Shown: positions 37,072 through 49,828, numbered from the stretch's first letter. The stretch is DNA of 64,000 nt from Allantophomopsis cytisporea (GCA_024752435.1 CP103032.1:62001-126000); one strand, 5' to 3'. Translations and numbers: made by a program. The notes: a model not told the origin generated them from the sequence alone.

Positions 37072-38387
37072 ATGACATCGACTTCTCGTCGACCACACCG
37101 GAAGACAAGGACTGGGTGCAAAGTTTGCAAAAGTAGAAAGATCAAAGTGAGTTGGTTCGCTCTACATACTATTTCCCCAGCATTGCAAACGCCCTCGATA
37201 ACTTGGATGTACCCTTGTTCTTCGGAGGTCAATGTAGCATGCTGACTAATACTACCTCGTAGTGTGACGAACAGAAGCCAGCATGTGACAACTGTATCAG
37301 ATATGATAGAGAATGTGAATATACGTATTCCCAAGGGACACCAATATCGATCAGTCGCGGGGGTTCGTCTCAGTCCATAAATATCACTTCACCCGAGGGG
37401 ACGACACCAAATGACCTCAGTGGAGCTCAACTTACACGCGAGTTCGATGTCGATCCATTTAGTGGACAAGGGTTGAATTTATGTCACCTTGAGCTTCTTC
37501 ATAACTTCACAACGACAACATGTGATACCCTCCATAACCATCCCACACTGAGGATACTATGGCGCATCAACACCCCCCTGATTGGGTTCAAATTCGATTT
37601 TGTCATGGATGCGATTCTGGCCTTATCAGCACTTCATCTTGCACGCCTCAAGCCAGATCAGCATGACTTTTATGTATCTGAGGCCAAAAGCCTTCACCAT
37701 GATGGCCTCGGAAAAGCAGCAAGGACTTTAAGTCAGGTCGATGACGATAATTGTTCGGCCCTCTACGTCTTCGCTGCATTGACTAGCTTCATAGCTCTTG
37801 CAACACCTCGAGATCCTGAAGATATTCTACTTGTAGAAGAAAATCGCGTTGCAGAATGGATCATGTTGTTTCGAGGAACAATTTCTATAATTTCTTCATC
37901 ACATGCACAGCTCCACAGAGGACCATTTGGGCCAATGTTTGCCCACGGGCGAGAAAGACTCTTGTATCGGGAGGCAAATATGCAGAAACAGCCTGTTGAC
38001 GAACATTTGCAAGAACTTCAGCAGCGCATCAAAGAGACGTCCACGAATGATGCGGACCAGGAAACTTATATCCAAACAATTGAGGAATTGCAAAAGGCCT
38101 ACCTTGTAGTCTTCGCTGAGGGTACGGAGATGTTCGAACCAGGCGATGTTTTCATATGGCTCTTTAGAATGCCTGAAGGATACCTCGATCTGCTGCAACG
38201 ACAGACGCAAGAGTCTCTTGCTATCCTCGCGTACTACTGTGTACTTTTGAACCAGCTTGAGGAGTTTTGGTATATGACCGGTTGGCGTACTCATTTGATG
38301 AATCGCGTGTATTTTCTCCTGGATGAGCAACATCGGACTTGGGTGCAATGGCCAGTTGGCGAAATTCATCGACTGTCTGAGTTATGA
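37072..38387 (+). CDS. Zn2Cys6 transcription factor, UPC2-like
   Basis: Exon 1 (37072-37146) codes for 25 residues and is joined through a 116-nt intron to 37263-38387, giving 399 aa. The binuclear zinc cluster is C-x2-C-x6-C-x6-C-x2-C-x6-C (GCKVCKSRKIK then CDEQKPACDNC). The intron falls exactly before the third cysteine. The effector part has LWRINTPLIGFKFDFVMDAILALSALHLA, the layout of Upc2-like regulators named after the yeast sterol-uptake factor. Targets cannot be inferred; most members in filamentous fungi are uncharacterised. It is a nuclear protein by family. Confidence 0.88.
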
Positions 38388-39277
38388 TGTACATGGGATT
38401 TTGAGGAGTATAAAATAATAAGATCACTAAAATTTTGGAGCGCAGCTGCTGGGATGAGGCGGCTGGCTGGTTAGTGGTCCAACTGATTTGGTTCGTCCTT
38501 CGTGTTATCGATTTGTAGGCCATCACTCAAAGTGGCTGAGTATTCCATCAATATAAGAAACTAGGGCTAGTAAGCTTGCGCAATTATTAAGATTATTGAT
38601 CGGAAGATTGCTAACTTGAAATGTCATCGCCGATTCTGCCAATCGAGCAAAATCTTGAGATTGAATGTTTCGAAGAGCACGTCACAACCCCCCTACAAAT
38701 GTCGTTGGAAAACAGTCGCACCCTATTTGTAAATATGAAGTGAAGTACAAAGTGTCACTTACTTTTTTTTCAACAAATATAACCTACATCAGATGAATCA
38801 GCGATAGGTATGAAGTCACATCGTGTGATAAACGTTTGTTGGTCCCCACAGACGCGCTTAGGGGGATCTGCAACATAATTCCACACCCTTGTTAACTCCA
38901 CTACGCTTAGAGTCAACCTCCCAAAAATAGCTTTTAAGGACAGTCGATTTTTGATCACTGAACTTCTGTAAGAGGTGTCCCGACCTCTCGATTTTTGAAA
39001 AATGAGAAGAAAGTAGGACCCACACAACAATTGTTACTGCGCAAAGTTGCTGCATTTCTGGTAAGCCCAACGTTTCATCAACACATTAGCTCTGAATGTA
39101 GGAATCTTAGGGATCATCAATTCTCAGGACAAAAGTGAAGAGATATCGTGGCGTATTCGTTATTTCCAAATGTCCTCATTGGTTTTATAGAGAAGATAAT
39201 TGACTGTGGGCCATTTTAGGAAATCGATAAATATCGATATCGGGGGTCATAGGAAAATACCTTGCTACCTCATCAAG
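38388..39277. other. Intergenic
   Basis: No gene or notable repeat recognised. Confidence 0.5.
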
Positions 39278-39772
39278 ATGAATCCCTCCGCATTGGAGAA
39301 CGAAGGAGGCATAGACAATCCAAATAAGCCAGCAAAAATGAGCGACGAGGTAGTCCAACAGCTTTCCATCAATGTCTATGTCGGCGATCCTCTTGATCTC
39401 CAAACCACGCGGCATACCGGCTTTCTTATCGAATGGTCTGATGGCGATAACCTCGTGATTCACGTGATGGGGTCTCACGAATTTTTCGAGCTCGAGGAGA
39501 TATGGAATGGCCCCAAGCCTTCTCGACGGGATGGATGCGTCCGAAGTGTCCATGTTGTCACTTGGAGTACGTCGAGGGACGAAAAATTCAAGGTGCGGAA
39601 TATCCTCCGTGACACTCCTATCAACAACTCTGAGCGAGGTTGGAATTGTCAGAACTGGATCGGCGATGCTCTGCAGATATTGGAGGCTAGGGGCCTGATC
39701 TCGAGCGACGCTGTGCGAAAATCCAGTGACGAAATGGTGGATGCTATTATGGAAGCCAAAGATGGGGAGTAG
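39278..39772 (+). CDS. Small fungal orphan with WNCQNW motif
   Basis: A single exon of 164 aa. I start it at the first in-frame ATG (39278); the frame is open upstream but without ATG. The block INVYVGDP...RHTGFLIEW, then VIHVMGSHEFFELEEIW, then RGWNCQNWIGDALQILEARGLI has one conserved Cys and two conserved His, which could suggest a papain-like or PPPDE-type fold. That is inference from residue order only. I recall similar uncharacterised proteins, mostly in filamentous fungi. No signal peptide or membrane segment is seen. Confidence 0.65.
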   Translation: MNPSALENEGGIDNPNKPAKMSDEVVQQLSINVYVGDPLDLQTTRHTGFLIEWSDGDNLVIHVMGSHEFFELEEIWNGPKPSRRDGCVRSVHVVTWSTSRDEKFKVRNILRDTPINNSERGWNCQNWIGDALQILEARGLISSDAVRKSSDEMVDAIMEAKDGE

Positions 39773-40870
39773 GGCGGAGGAAAAGTTATTGAAGGATTGG
39801 AAATCGAGCATTGGGATAGCATTTGAAATTGATATTGGATGTAGTGATGGAACACTTGCAAAGTAAGGTAGCCGTCGGTAATGGTCTGCTTCCTTTATCA
39901 GACTCGCGAAAGCGTTGAAAATTGCACTACGCAGGTCCTGGACTGCAAACCCTTTTTTTGCATTTTGCAGAAGAGATTTTTATCTTGCGTCTCGGCTCTC
40001 CTAAGGAACCACTGTACTTGCGCGGGTAAAACCAGACTTCTTCATCGAATTTTCCATAGCGAAATGAATTTGTATTTGTATTTATAATGGTTATTCTGTC
40101 GATGTCTCTTGTTGATGCATCTATCTTCATATCAGATTTGGTATGCTACCTCGTTAGCGTTCATGTCCGGTCACTTCGCTCTAGTGACCGTTTGGACCTT
40201 CACAAGCGAATGCAAGTAGCCTCTTTGCATACCTGTAGGCAGATAATCAATATGCGCTTGACTTTTATTTTATATCACTTTCTTCTACCATATATTGACT
40301 CCATATGGATCAACCTGAAAGCATAACAATAAGTTCTCACCCAATCAACTCCGTCTTCGAACGTCTGTCAGAATCTCACACCGGCGGGTTGGTTTCTGCC
40401 ATAGTTTGGCTGAGTCACCGCGGGCACATTGAAGTGCTCCACCCTTTTCGCTCCTACAAATCAGTCACGTCAATTAGATAAGAAGAATCGAGAACGAAGA
40501 TATGGAATCCTTCATTGTAAGACCCCCAGAATGCTCTCCCAGCGGTGAGAAGCTGCTTCAATCTTCTCGCATCGGTCGATTAACATTAACAGATGACGTG
40601 ACTGAATATCCTGAGCATTATTGCAACGTAATTATTCGCAACGTAATTATGACGTATTCCTGAAATAGATGCTTGTCATCCATTTATCGTCAGTGATAAA
40701 TTCTCTTCCACAATGTAAATAGAAGACTTTGCGGTGAAGAAGGCGGCCACGAACTATGTTGACTACTTCCTCACATTCAAGCAAGTCAATCCTCAGATTC
40801 TAGATTTCGTCGGGCGCTAAGAGGACTTAGTAGATTTCAATTAGAGCCAGGAGCCCATACAATATCAGCG
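39773..40870. other. Intergenic
   Basis: No gene recognised. A short direct repeat GCAACGTAATTAT occurs twice near 40623-40651. Confidence 0.5.
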
Positions 40871-41869
40871 ATGAATTTATTCTCAAATGGTCCGACATAT
40901 GAGCAGACATCATTGCAGGAGTCGTTTATCTACCACTCATACACTCATTCTTCAAGAGATAATGGCAATAGTGATGGATTTGTATCTTCTCAGATGAAGC
41001 GGGTCTTCATCGTCCACCAAGGAGAACAGCCTCCTTTTAATTCTTCTAAGGGTGATGCGACAAGAAGTTCTTGCTCCGCACGCGAACAGCAATCTTTGCA
41101 AGAGTTAGATGGAATGTGGCCGTTGTTGAAGGAGGTACAGGAATACACAGACATGCATGGAGGACTTCAGGCAATCTTCAAGGTCTATAATCCTTGGAAC
41201 TATCTTGATGGCGCCAACAGGGATCTTCCACAGAGGAAGATTCGGAAGAAGGATACCATATTACTGGTGAATCCTTATCGATTGGAGAATTCCGAAGTCT
41301 TGATAGATCTGGCCCGTCGTTGTCCTGACTATAACTTTGTTGTGCTTAGCACTTGGGGAGCAGAGGAGAACGCTCACATCCGCGACACTTTCCAGGAGCA
41401 GCCGAACATCAGGTAATTGTTTATCCGCAGTTCCTATTGCTTGCCACAAATTAAAAACTGACAAGCACCCATAAGAATCAAAGAAGGCACGCGCAGCATG
41501 GAAAGCATTTGGGATACAACCAAAGTCTTCCTCATTCCTAACACATGGTCGGAGGCTTTGGGTCTTTGCATTGATGAAGCGCAAAACAGGGGTATACCAG
41601 TCATCACAACGAACACTGAAGGCATTCCAGAGCCGACATCGAACATGCCGGAATTTGGCTTTAATGGGCATTACAACGGCGACTTTGGTGGCAAAGGCCC
41701 AAGCGTGGAGGAATGTCCAATCGTGGAGGAGTGTCCCAGCATCGACGAAGACCCAATTCCTCAGGAGCGAGACCTGGAAGGCTTGGTAGCAGCACTTGAT
41801 CTTCTCATGTTGGGCCAGAATGCTTCCGTACAGATTCCCATCATCAACAGAGAAATGAACACCTTCTGA
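40871..41869 (+). CDS. GT4-like glycosyltransferase, C-terminal domain only
   Basis: Exons 40871-41412 and 41476-41869 join in phase to 311 aa. Residues about 120-270 match the nucleotide-sugar half of GT-B fold glycosyltransferases group 1: DTILLVNPYRLENSEVLIDLA, YNFVVLSTWG, then FLIPNTWSEALGLCIDEAQNRGIPVITTNTEGIPE, where the SEALGLCIDEA segment is the E-x7-E-like donor motif. The first 100 residues are Ser/Gln-rich and contain no acceptor domain, and none is coded upstream. The C-terminus has a duplicated EECP motif. Either a divergent single-domain protein or a gene that lost its 5' half; activity is doubtful. It neighbours the GH13 and TPS2 genes. Confidence 0.65.
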
Positions 41870-42443
41870 GTAAGTATACGCCCCCCAACTGCAGAGGAAG
41901 AATGGCTTTTAGGCATCCAGCACTAGATCTCGAGGTTTGGAGATTTGTGTCGGCGTTATGAGGTGCTCGGTACCTTGGATAGCATAGCAAGTGGTTCAGT
42001 TGATCTCATTGAGTTTGATGTTCTTTATTTATTATTTATTATTTCGATTTTTTTTTTTTAGATGTATGCTACGGTGACTTAGCATTTTGTTTCGGTTGTT
42101 CTCATTGAGTTTAATATTTATTCATTTGCAATTTCTTCTCTCCATATGTGCTATGGGGACTTAGCAATCCCACTTTTCAATGAATATTTCAATACAAAGT
42201 GCAAATACTGAGCGCTGGAATTGTGAAGAAGTGTAAGACGAAAAGGAGTACAGTTGATGAAATTTCAAAATTCGGCACTGTCTAACAATAACAAATAGAA
42301 CAAAGAAAGTCGGCGCATATGGGTTTAAGAAGCACCCAAAAGTGAATGGTCAAAGAACATTCCTTTAGCTCTCACCAAACCTCCAGATCTTCATAAGTCA
42401 TCCCCCAAAGCTCAATTGATCTATGTAGTTAACTCTAACAAAT
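41870..42443. other. Convergent intergenic region
   Basis: Between the ends of the GT4-like gene (plus) and the GH13 gene (minus). T-rich; includes a poly-T run near 42050-42060. No gene. Confidence 0.5.
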
Positions 42444-44259
42444 CTAAGCTTTCTTCAAGTACAGACGTCCCTCATAAGGTTTCAATGTAAGCTCATCAAC
42501 ACCCTCTTCCACCTTACCGTCATGGCTTCCAATCAACAACTCGCCAGCCTTGACGGGACTCTTCCACTTAACCTCCTCGCCACTGAAGTTGCATACCACC
42601 AGGTATTCTCCCTTCTCGTCGGTACGTGTGTAAGCGTAAATCTGCTCATTTGGCTCGTCCAGCAGCTTCAAGTAGCCATAAACAAGCGCCGGATGCGCCT
42701 TCCTTATCTTCAAGAGTGATCTCCAGAACTCTAGCACGCTACCCTCCTTGCCCTCCTGCGCCTTGATGTTGTATTCCTTATAGTCTTCATTGACCTTAAT
42801 CCATGGTTTTCCAGTTGTGAAACCTCCGTTTGGAGAGTCGTCCCATGCAATGACAGTTCGTGCATTGTCTCTTCCATGTGTTTGGATTGACGCAAGCACA
42901 TCCGACATATCTGCGCCTTCAGGTCGAAGGTCCTTGTGAAAGTTGTACCAATTGATCTCTTCCAAATCGCGTAATTCTTCGTAAGTCCAGCTCTTGGGGT
43001 TTACGGCGCCCATTTCCTGTCCTTGGTAGATGAACAGAGTACCTCGGCCAGTGGCGTGGAAGATGGCCAGCATCTTTGCAGCATTGACGCGATGTTCAGG
43101 TGCTCCCGATGCCCACCGCTGTACAACTCGTGGCTGATCGTGGTTCTCGATATACAAGGAATCCCAGCCGTCATGCTCTTGCATGTACGTCATCCAGGTT
43201 CCTAGTACACCCTTCAAGGCCGTGAGTTTCCAGTCTGGGTTTGACTCAAAAACCTTCTTGCCGGGCTTGATATCGACGAACATATGCTCGAAGTTGAAGA
43301 TCATCTACATTTGTTAGCTTATTCACACAAACTAGCTGAGGGAATTACCTGGAGAGGTTTGCCGTGTTGCACGTTCTTAATGGCTTCTTGTGGGGTCTTG
43401 ATACCCGGCATCTCACCAACAGTGAATGCATTAGGATATCTGCATAAGACCTTCTCATGCATTTCGTTGAGGTATTCCTGAAGCTTTGGACCGTTGAATC
43501 TATGAGAGAAGCCGAATTGATATGGTGTTCTCTCATCATGAACAGGGACATCTCCCCACTCAGGACCTTTAGAGACACCATTGATGACATCCATTCGGAA
43601 ACCATCACAACCCTGTCATCATAAGCCCTTGGTCTTGTAATTTCGGACTGAAAACTCACCTTGCTCAACCAGAACTCCATGATATCCCAGACAGCATTTC
43701 TGACCTCTGGGTTGGTCCAATTCAAATCCGGCTGTGTAACATCGTAGACATGCAAAAAGTATTCCTGGCTGGGCTCATGCCACTCCCACGCACTCCCACC
43801 AAACATAGCGCCCCAATTGTTCGGCTCCTTGCCAGTGACCTCGTTCTTAGGCTTCCAATAATACCAGTCCCTCTTCGGACCATTCTTGCCGCCGTTCTTG
43901 CTCTCCTGGAACCACTCGTGCTGATCGGAGGTATGGTTGACAACGAGATCCATGACGAGTTTGAGCCCGAGCTCATGGGCGCGAGCAACCATTCTCTCCC
44001 AGTCTTCGAGAGTGCCCATGTCCGGGTTGATCTGACGATAGTCCTGGATGTCGTAGCCCATATCGGCCATTGGCGATTTGTAGATGGGCGAAAGCCAGAC
44101 GATATCGACGCCAAGGGATTTCAGGTAGGGGAGCTTCGAAGTAATGCCATTGAGATCACCCCATCCGTTGCCGGTTGAATCTTTGAATGAGGATGGGTAG
44201 ATTTGATAGACAACTCCCTCCTTCCAGAAGGTCGGGTTGTGGGTTGTTGAGGCTGCCAT
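42444..44259 (-). CDS. GH13 alpha-glucosidase, oligo-1,6-glucosidase type
   Basis: Exons 43660-44259, 43349-43612 and 42444-43304 join in phase to 574 aa, the usual length of yeast-type maltase/isomaltase. Cytosolic by family; no signal peptide. The four GH13 regions are present: DLVVNHTS (Asp104, His109), GFRMDVIN with nucleophile Asp208, GEMPG with acid/base Glu267, and ENHDQPR with Asp344. The residue after the nucleophile is Val209. In characterised members of this subfamily Val here goes with alpha-1,6 (isomaltose, panose) hydrolysis and Thr with maltose. Intron 1 ends one exon just before the nucleophile block. Confidence 0.93.
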
Positions 44260-45242
44260 GATGGTGATGATGATGGCGTAAGTCGTTGTCTATCGTAAGA
44301 TGTTTCGTAGCCAACGACGGAGGTAGATGTCAGGTATGAAAAAGGTGAGTGAAGATGTGCGCAACAAGAAACAATATGCCGCACGGTATCAATAATCAAT
44401 ACGAAGACAAACCCGACAGAACAGCAATTGGAAGGTATGTGGGTTTGATGGTTTGTTTGGTCACCGACACAGCAAAAATCTGTAAATGTAACGAGAAGCA
44501 ATGAACCTCGGCGCAGATAACACGATATGCTTTTACGTTGTGCAGAGCCGCTCTAACTTTCGGTCGAATTACAGCATGCGTCCTGCAATGTGACGTGATA
44601 ATTGCCCCACAATAACATACCGAGTTCAGACTGCAGCAGTTGCAGTTGTGATTGATGCGTGATACGACTTCTTCAGTGTGGTACGTAGCTCAGACTTGCA
44701 TGTCAATGGGCATTTCATAGGATATCGACAAACTTGAACTTCGATTTCAAACTGACTGATATATATTTACCATCATTCAGTGTAGGTGGTCTTTCACGAA
44801 CATCTCAATCACGAGTTCCTTGGAATTCCAAAGTATAGAAAGGAGAGGAGTCACCGCATATGATTGAAGTACAAAATTGGAACTCTGCGAAGCTACCCCG
44901 CTACAACCCACCTTTCGATAAGACCTTGAAACAAGCTTATCACAACGTGACTTTGTGTAACAAATCAAGTCAAGGTGCAGTTTACCTGTGCATATATTAG
45001 CTTGCATAAGCTTCACAGTTAGCTTGGACAGGTACACATGTACATGCACTCTAACATGTCTACAGGTGCCCAGTCAGATGCCAGTATGTACATACATTCA
45101 CAAAAAACCATGAAACTTTTTGAAGGGTATCTATCATATGTTAATGCTAAGCATCTATCCCGTCTAAGAAATCCCAACCCAGTCCCACATTTCCCCAGAC
45201 TCCAATCTAGATAAACGATTTCTCTATATCAACAACTCGTCA
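44260..45242. other. Intergenic between two minus-strand genes
   Basis: Promoter of the GH13 gene and 3' region of TPS2; no gene or clear regulatory site recognised. Confidence 0.5.
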
Positions 45243-48186
45243 TCATGAGCAAGGCTTGTCCACGGGGACATGTCCCTCAACAACAGCCAAAGGACCGAGA
45301 TCCGCTACAGTCGGCTCAACGCCCGTGAGCAGTGCAATTGAGGCAATGATGTCGGAAGGCTCCAGAACGTGCCAGGAAGCGAGTGTCATTTTGGAGCTTG
45401 CTCCAACAGTGGCAGTGAACACATGCTCCTTTGGAAGGTTGGTGCCGTTCAGAGCGCGGAACATATCCTCATCGGTGAAATCGTCGCCTGAGCAGAAAAT
45501 GAACTCGGGTGGTTGGCCGACCTCTGAGCCGTATGAGGCTACGAGGCGCTTGGCGATTTCACCCTTGTTGATGAAAGTTGGGCGTACTTCGAGATTGGCC
45601 TTTCCGGTCATAACCTCAACGTCCCACTTCTTGGCCACAGTCTTCTCAAGCTCTCTCTGGCATTCGCGTGCCATTTGCTCACCGAGGGCTTGGTCTGCCT
45701 TTCTGTAATGCCATGTAAGAGCACAGCGCTTGCGTTCAATGAATGAACCTGATAGAGTTAGTAATTATATCATAAAATTAGATTGTTTGAGCAACATACC
45801 TTGTGTCTTCTCAGTATATCTCTGGAAGCAATCCATAACCTCTTTCTGCCAGCTCATGTCGAACGTCTCTGTAAGGTTCTCCCAATCCTGGCTTCCAGGA
45901 TGACGTATGAAGCTTCCATGCTCAGCACTGAAACCAAGTTCTGGAATATGGCCAAGGTGCTGATTCAAGAACTCTTGATCTCTTCCACTGATGATCCAGA
46001 CAGCATTGCGGTGATCAGCAGCCAATGCCTTGATGGTTCTGTACAAACGCTCGGTTGGAATAGCCGCAGCTGGATCGGAAACAATTGGAGTAAGGGTTCC
46101 ATCGTAATCGAACATGAAGAGACGCTTTTCGGATCTTCTGTACTGAGACAGAAGAGCAGCCTTGTCAAGAAGTGGAGTAGCAATGGAGTTGTTGTGAGAT
46201 GCGAGAACAGTGAGCAATCGTCTCAAGAAAGAGTTTGACCATGCTTGAACATTGTGGGTGGTAACGTGCTTGTAGAGAGAGTTGTGTTGAGCAGTGCGTT
46301 GGTGATCATCCATGGTCAAAGCAAAGTTGATCTGCTCTGCAACACCCGAAAGATCCCAGGGGTTGATGTGGATGGCATCCTTCAAACTTCCAGCCGTTCC
46401 AGAGAATTCAGAAAGAATTACAGGACCATGGCCGTCTCTTTGACAGATGACATACTCCAAACTAGTGGTGTTCATACCATCACGGACACTGGTGATGAGA
46501 CCAATATCGGCACTTCTGAGTAGGGCCAAGTACTCCTCCTGGGAGAGATACTGTGGGTAGTGCTGAACTGGAGAAAAGCCAAGGGAACCGTAAAGGCCGT
46601 TGATACGAGCGACAAGCTCAGAGACCTTGTTGGCAATCTTGTTTCCTGCGTCCTCCTTCTCTTCCTCCACGCTTGTTGGACTGGTGACCTGGATAAGGAC
46701 AACCTTTTCTCTCCACTCAGGGTACATCTCAAGGAATCTCTCGAAGGCCATAAGCTTCTGCGCAACACCACGAACACTATCCAGGCGATCTCTACCAACA
46801 ATGATCTTCTTGCCCTTGTATAATTGCTTGAGCGCATCAACCTTAGTGTCGATGATAGGTTGCTCAAACGCAAGTTTTTCCACCTGTGCTGCATCGATTC
46901 CAATGGGGAAAACGCCCACTGTAACCTTAGCACCATACGCATCTACACCAGCTACATCTGAAGGGAATCCCAGGATACGTGTGCAACAAGAAACAAAGTG
47001 TCGCGAGTAGCTGTATGACTGGAATCCGACCATGTTTGCACCTAAAACACCCTCCAAGATCTCCTTTCTGCGAGTCAAGCAACGCAAGAACTCGCTACTG
47101 GGGAATGGGACGTGAAGGTAGAAGCTGATGTACATGTTTGGTACTCGCTGTCTCAACATGCTTGGAAGAAGGAGGAGATGGTAGTCGTGAATGCAAACAA
47201 CGTCTCCCGGCTTGTAAATCTCTAGGATTCGAGTTGCAAACTTTTGGTTCATGCGGTAGTAATCCGCCCAGGCCTTTCTCTCTGCACGTCCATCGGTAGG
47301 TTCGTGCTGCTTGTAATGGAAAAGAGTGTAGAGTTCGTGCTCAGCAAATCTGCGCCATCTTGCTTGATCTGCCAGACAGATATCTCCATCTTCACCATGC
47401 GCATCATCTGCCAACCAGACTGGTACGGTTCTGCAGTTCTTATCGTGTGCCAATTGTCTCTCCAATCTGCCCTGATCCTCCTTGCTGATCCATAGGCCAT
47501 CGACAGGTGGTGGCGTCGATGGTCGTAGCGTTGCGTTCACAGGAATTGGCGCAGAAGACTTGTTGAGGGGTGGAATTTTCGACGCAGTTGTTGTGGCAGG
47601 TGGGGTGTCGGGAGGAGAGAGGGTATCGTCGGAAGCTTGAATTTCGCCAGTCCATCCCACAAGAGTGTGATTCCAGTGGCTGTTATCGGAGGATAGGTGT
47701 GTGAAGGAGTCGAAAAGTGCAGATGTACCTCGTCGAGATTTGAGATCCTTAGATAGTCAGTTTCTGTGTCTATACCCATTGTATCTCTCTACTCACCCAG
47801 TCGGCGCCTTTTCTGTACTCCAATTGGTGCGGAATACAGAACGTCGCAGAAATCACAGACCCGCTCAAGGAGAGCGACGGGTTTGCGGTCTTGGGATCAG
47901 CCTCAACCTCAGGAACTATATCCTTGCCAGATAACGTCATCTTCTTCAGCAGGGCATTTCCAGTTTCTGTGCGTGGAAGTTGTCCTCTCAACTTGGCGAG
48001 ATCGCTGCCGAAATAAGATGAAGAGGAGTGAGAATCACCAGACGCGTATTCGCCCAGACCAATGCCTGGAGTGACGGGCACATTTGTGACTGATGGATGC
48101 TGACCCGGGTGGATGGACTCGTTTCTTTGGGGGCCCACTGGGCGCGGGGACTCGACCAAATCGCCGGCTGGTGAGATGTTTGCCAT
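45243..48186 (-). CDS. TPS2: Trehalose-6-phosphate phosphatase (TPS2 type)
   Basis: Exons 47797-48186, 45800-47747 and 45243-45748 join in phase to 947 aa. The enzyme removes phosphate from trehalose-6-phosphate as part of the cytosolic trehalose synthase complex. After a disordered N-terminus (about 1-110) comes a GT20 trehalose synthase-like domain (about 200-650) with HDYHLLLLPSMLR, VGRDRLDSVRGV and DGMNTTSLEYV. A HAD phosphatase domain follows (about 670-940) with DYDGTLTP, IISGRDQEFL, SAEHGSFI and SGDDFTDEDM. In the GT20 part the catalytic lysine of the RLDxxKG motif is Arg, as in yeast Tps2, so that domain is probably structural. Intron 2 interrupts the phosphatase domain right before GSFIERKRCALTWHYRKAD. 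Confidence 0.95.
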
Positions 48187-48338
48187 GGTGAGCGGTGACC
48201 GACTATGAACAATCTGCTATGACGAAATCGGACAACAGTAGCAACGGGATCGACCGAAATGACGAAATCGAAAGTGAATCCGATGCGATTGTTCCGGAAG
48301 AAGAGACAGTATGGATCAAGCGTCGCGGTACCGGTAAT

Positions 48339-48359
48339 ATCAATCAATCAATCAATCAA
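48339..48359. repeat. (ATCA)5 microsatellite
   Basis: Perfect tetranucleotide tract about 150 bp upstream of the TPS2 start. Confidence 0.85.
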
Positions 48360-48400
48360 CGGGTCGTATGCGAAGAGTGAGAAGGGTACGAAGAAGGAAG

Positions 48401-48405
48401 AGGGG
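48401..48405. promoter_or_regulatory. Possible stress-response element (STRE)
   Basis: AGGGG, about 215 bp upstream of the TPS2 start, matches the Msn2/4-type STRE core that controls trehalose genes in yeast. It sits in a purine-rich tract, so chance is likely. Confidence 0.2.
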
Positions 48406-48738
48406 GAGGAGAGGAGAGGAGAGGACGAGGATGATTTGTATAGGAGGGAATATGAACAAGGACAAGAATATGCGGTCAGAGAAGAAGAGAGCAGCAACGA
48501 CACAAAAAGGCGGGAGAGGTCGTAGTTATTGTACTATAGCGTCAGAGCTTGTGGTCTCAAGGGAATGAGATGGAATTTGTACAATAGGCCGCCGATGGCT
48601 TTTGTTTGGAGGTGGGAAGTTAAGTTACCTATGATGAATTATGTGGGGTTTATCAGAAGCAGGCATTTGGTAGTCGTGGTCTTGTTCTCTTGGACTTTTC
48701 CCTTTTCTTACACCATTATGATGGGGGGTTGGTTGGGG

Positions 48739-48763
48739 GAGAGAGAGAGAGAGGGAGGGAGGG
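48739..48763. repeat. GA/GGGA-rich tract
   Basis: (GA)n followed by GGGA copies. Confidence 0.8.
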
Positions 48764-49828
48764 ATGTTTTTTGGTGGAGGAAGACTGGGAAGTTGGCAGC
48801 TGTGAAGGTCATATTACGTCGGTGAGTCCATTTACTGGTGCTGGATGCACATTTGCCTGAGATTTTGGCGTATTTTAGTGGTGGCCTGGGGTGTCGATGG
48901 TGGCTCTTCCACTCAAACCCCCCCTGTACACGGGGGAATAGAGTGTAAAAGGTGCTTCTATTATGGGGACATTTGGGGGCCACTAGATACCTTTCTGACG
49001 TTTCTGTGCTTCGATGAATGGCTGGAAGCTTCATTGATCGTCCCAAGCACATCTAGCCCTTTCGATATTGCTATGCCATTCCTGCCTTCGTCGGACAGAT
49101 AGAGAGATCCATGGTACACGACCAATATACGCTGCTTGTGTGGTTTCTCGGCCTTTCTTGGATTGAATCACACGGAATTCATCCATGACTGGGCATGGAT
49201 AACGAATAAATCCACCGAACACTTGATCTGTTGCTGCAGAGTCCGTCCTCTGTTATCTCGAAGTACATGTGTGAGAGGGCGCATGTCATGTACGTACATA
49301 CATACATATGTACGCATATACGTATCTATCATATCGACATATGTACCAAGGCAGGTACGGAGTCAGCACGTACAAGGAGATTTCATTCTTCAGAGTCGAG
49401 TAGATGAGACAACACGGCCAACACGTCTCAATCTCATCAAGTCCTCACATTGGCAGAAGCTCACAAGTCAATCATAGCTACCCAGCGTTGCTATAAATAT
49501 ACAAAATGAATGTCAATATCCTCTACAATCACAACCATTTCCGATTGATTCAATTTATGAGTCGAGGACTCCTGACTGAGATTTCGTACTGTGCACGAAT
49601 AACATCCACGTTCAATAGAATGAATAATCACCGTGCTTTCGCTCCTTTTGCTCCGGACTCACCTACGCGCGGGGGCACTGGCAGGCAAATACTCCGCATA
49701 TATACACACAAGAGAGTGCGGTAAGGTATGGAGTATTCCTCCGTATCTTGCTAATAAATACCTTGCTCCCCATAATTAATCATACTTGCATCCATTTTCA
49801 ATCAAGGCGATCTCGGAAGACGATGAAA

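Noticed and set aside
45256..45708. 150-aa plus-strand frame
   Set aside because: Antisense shadow of the TPS2 phosphatase exon.
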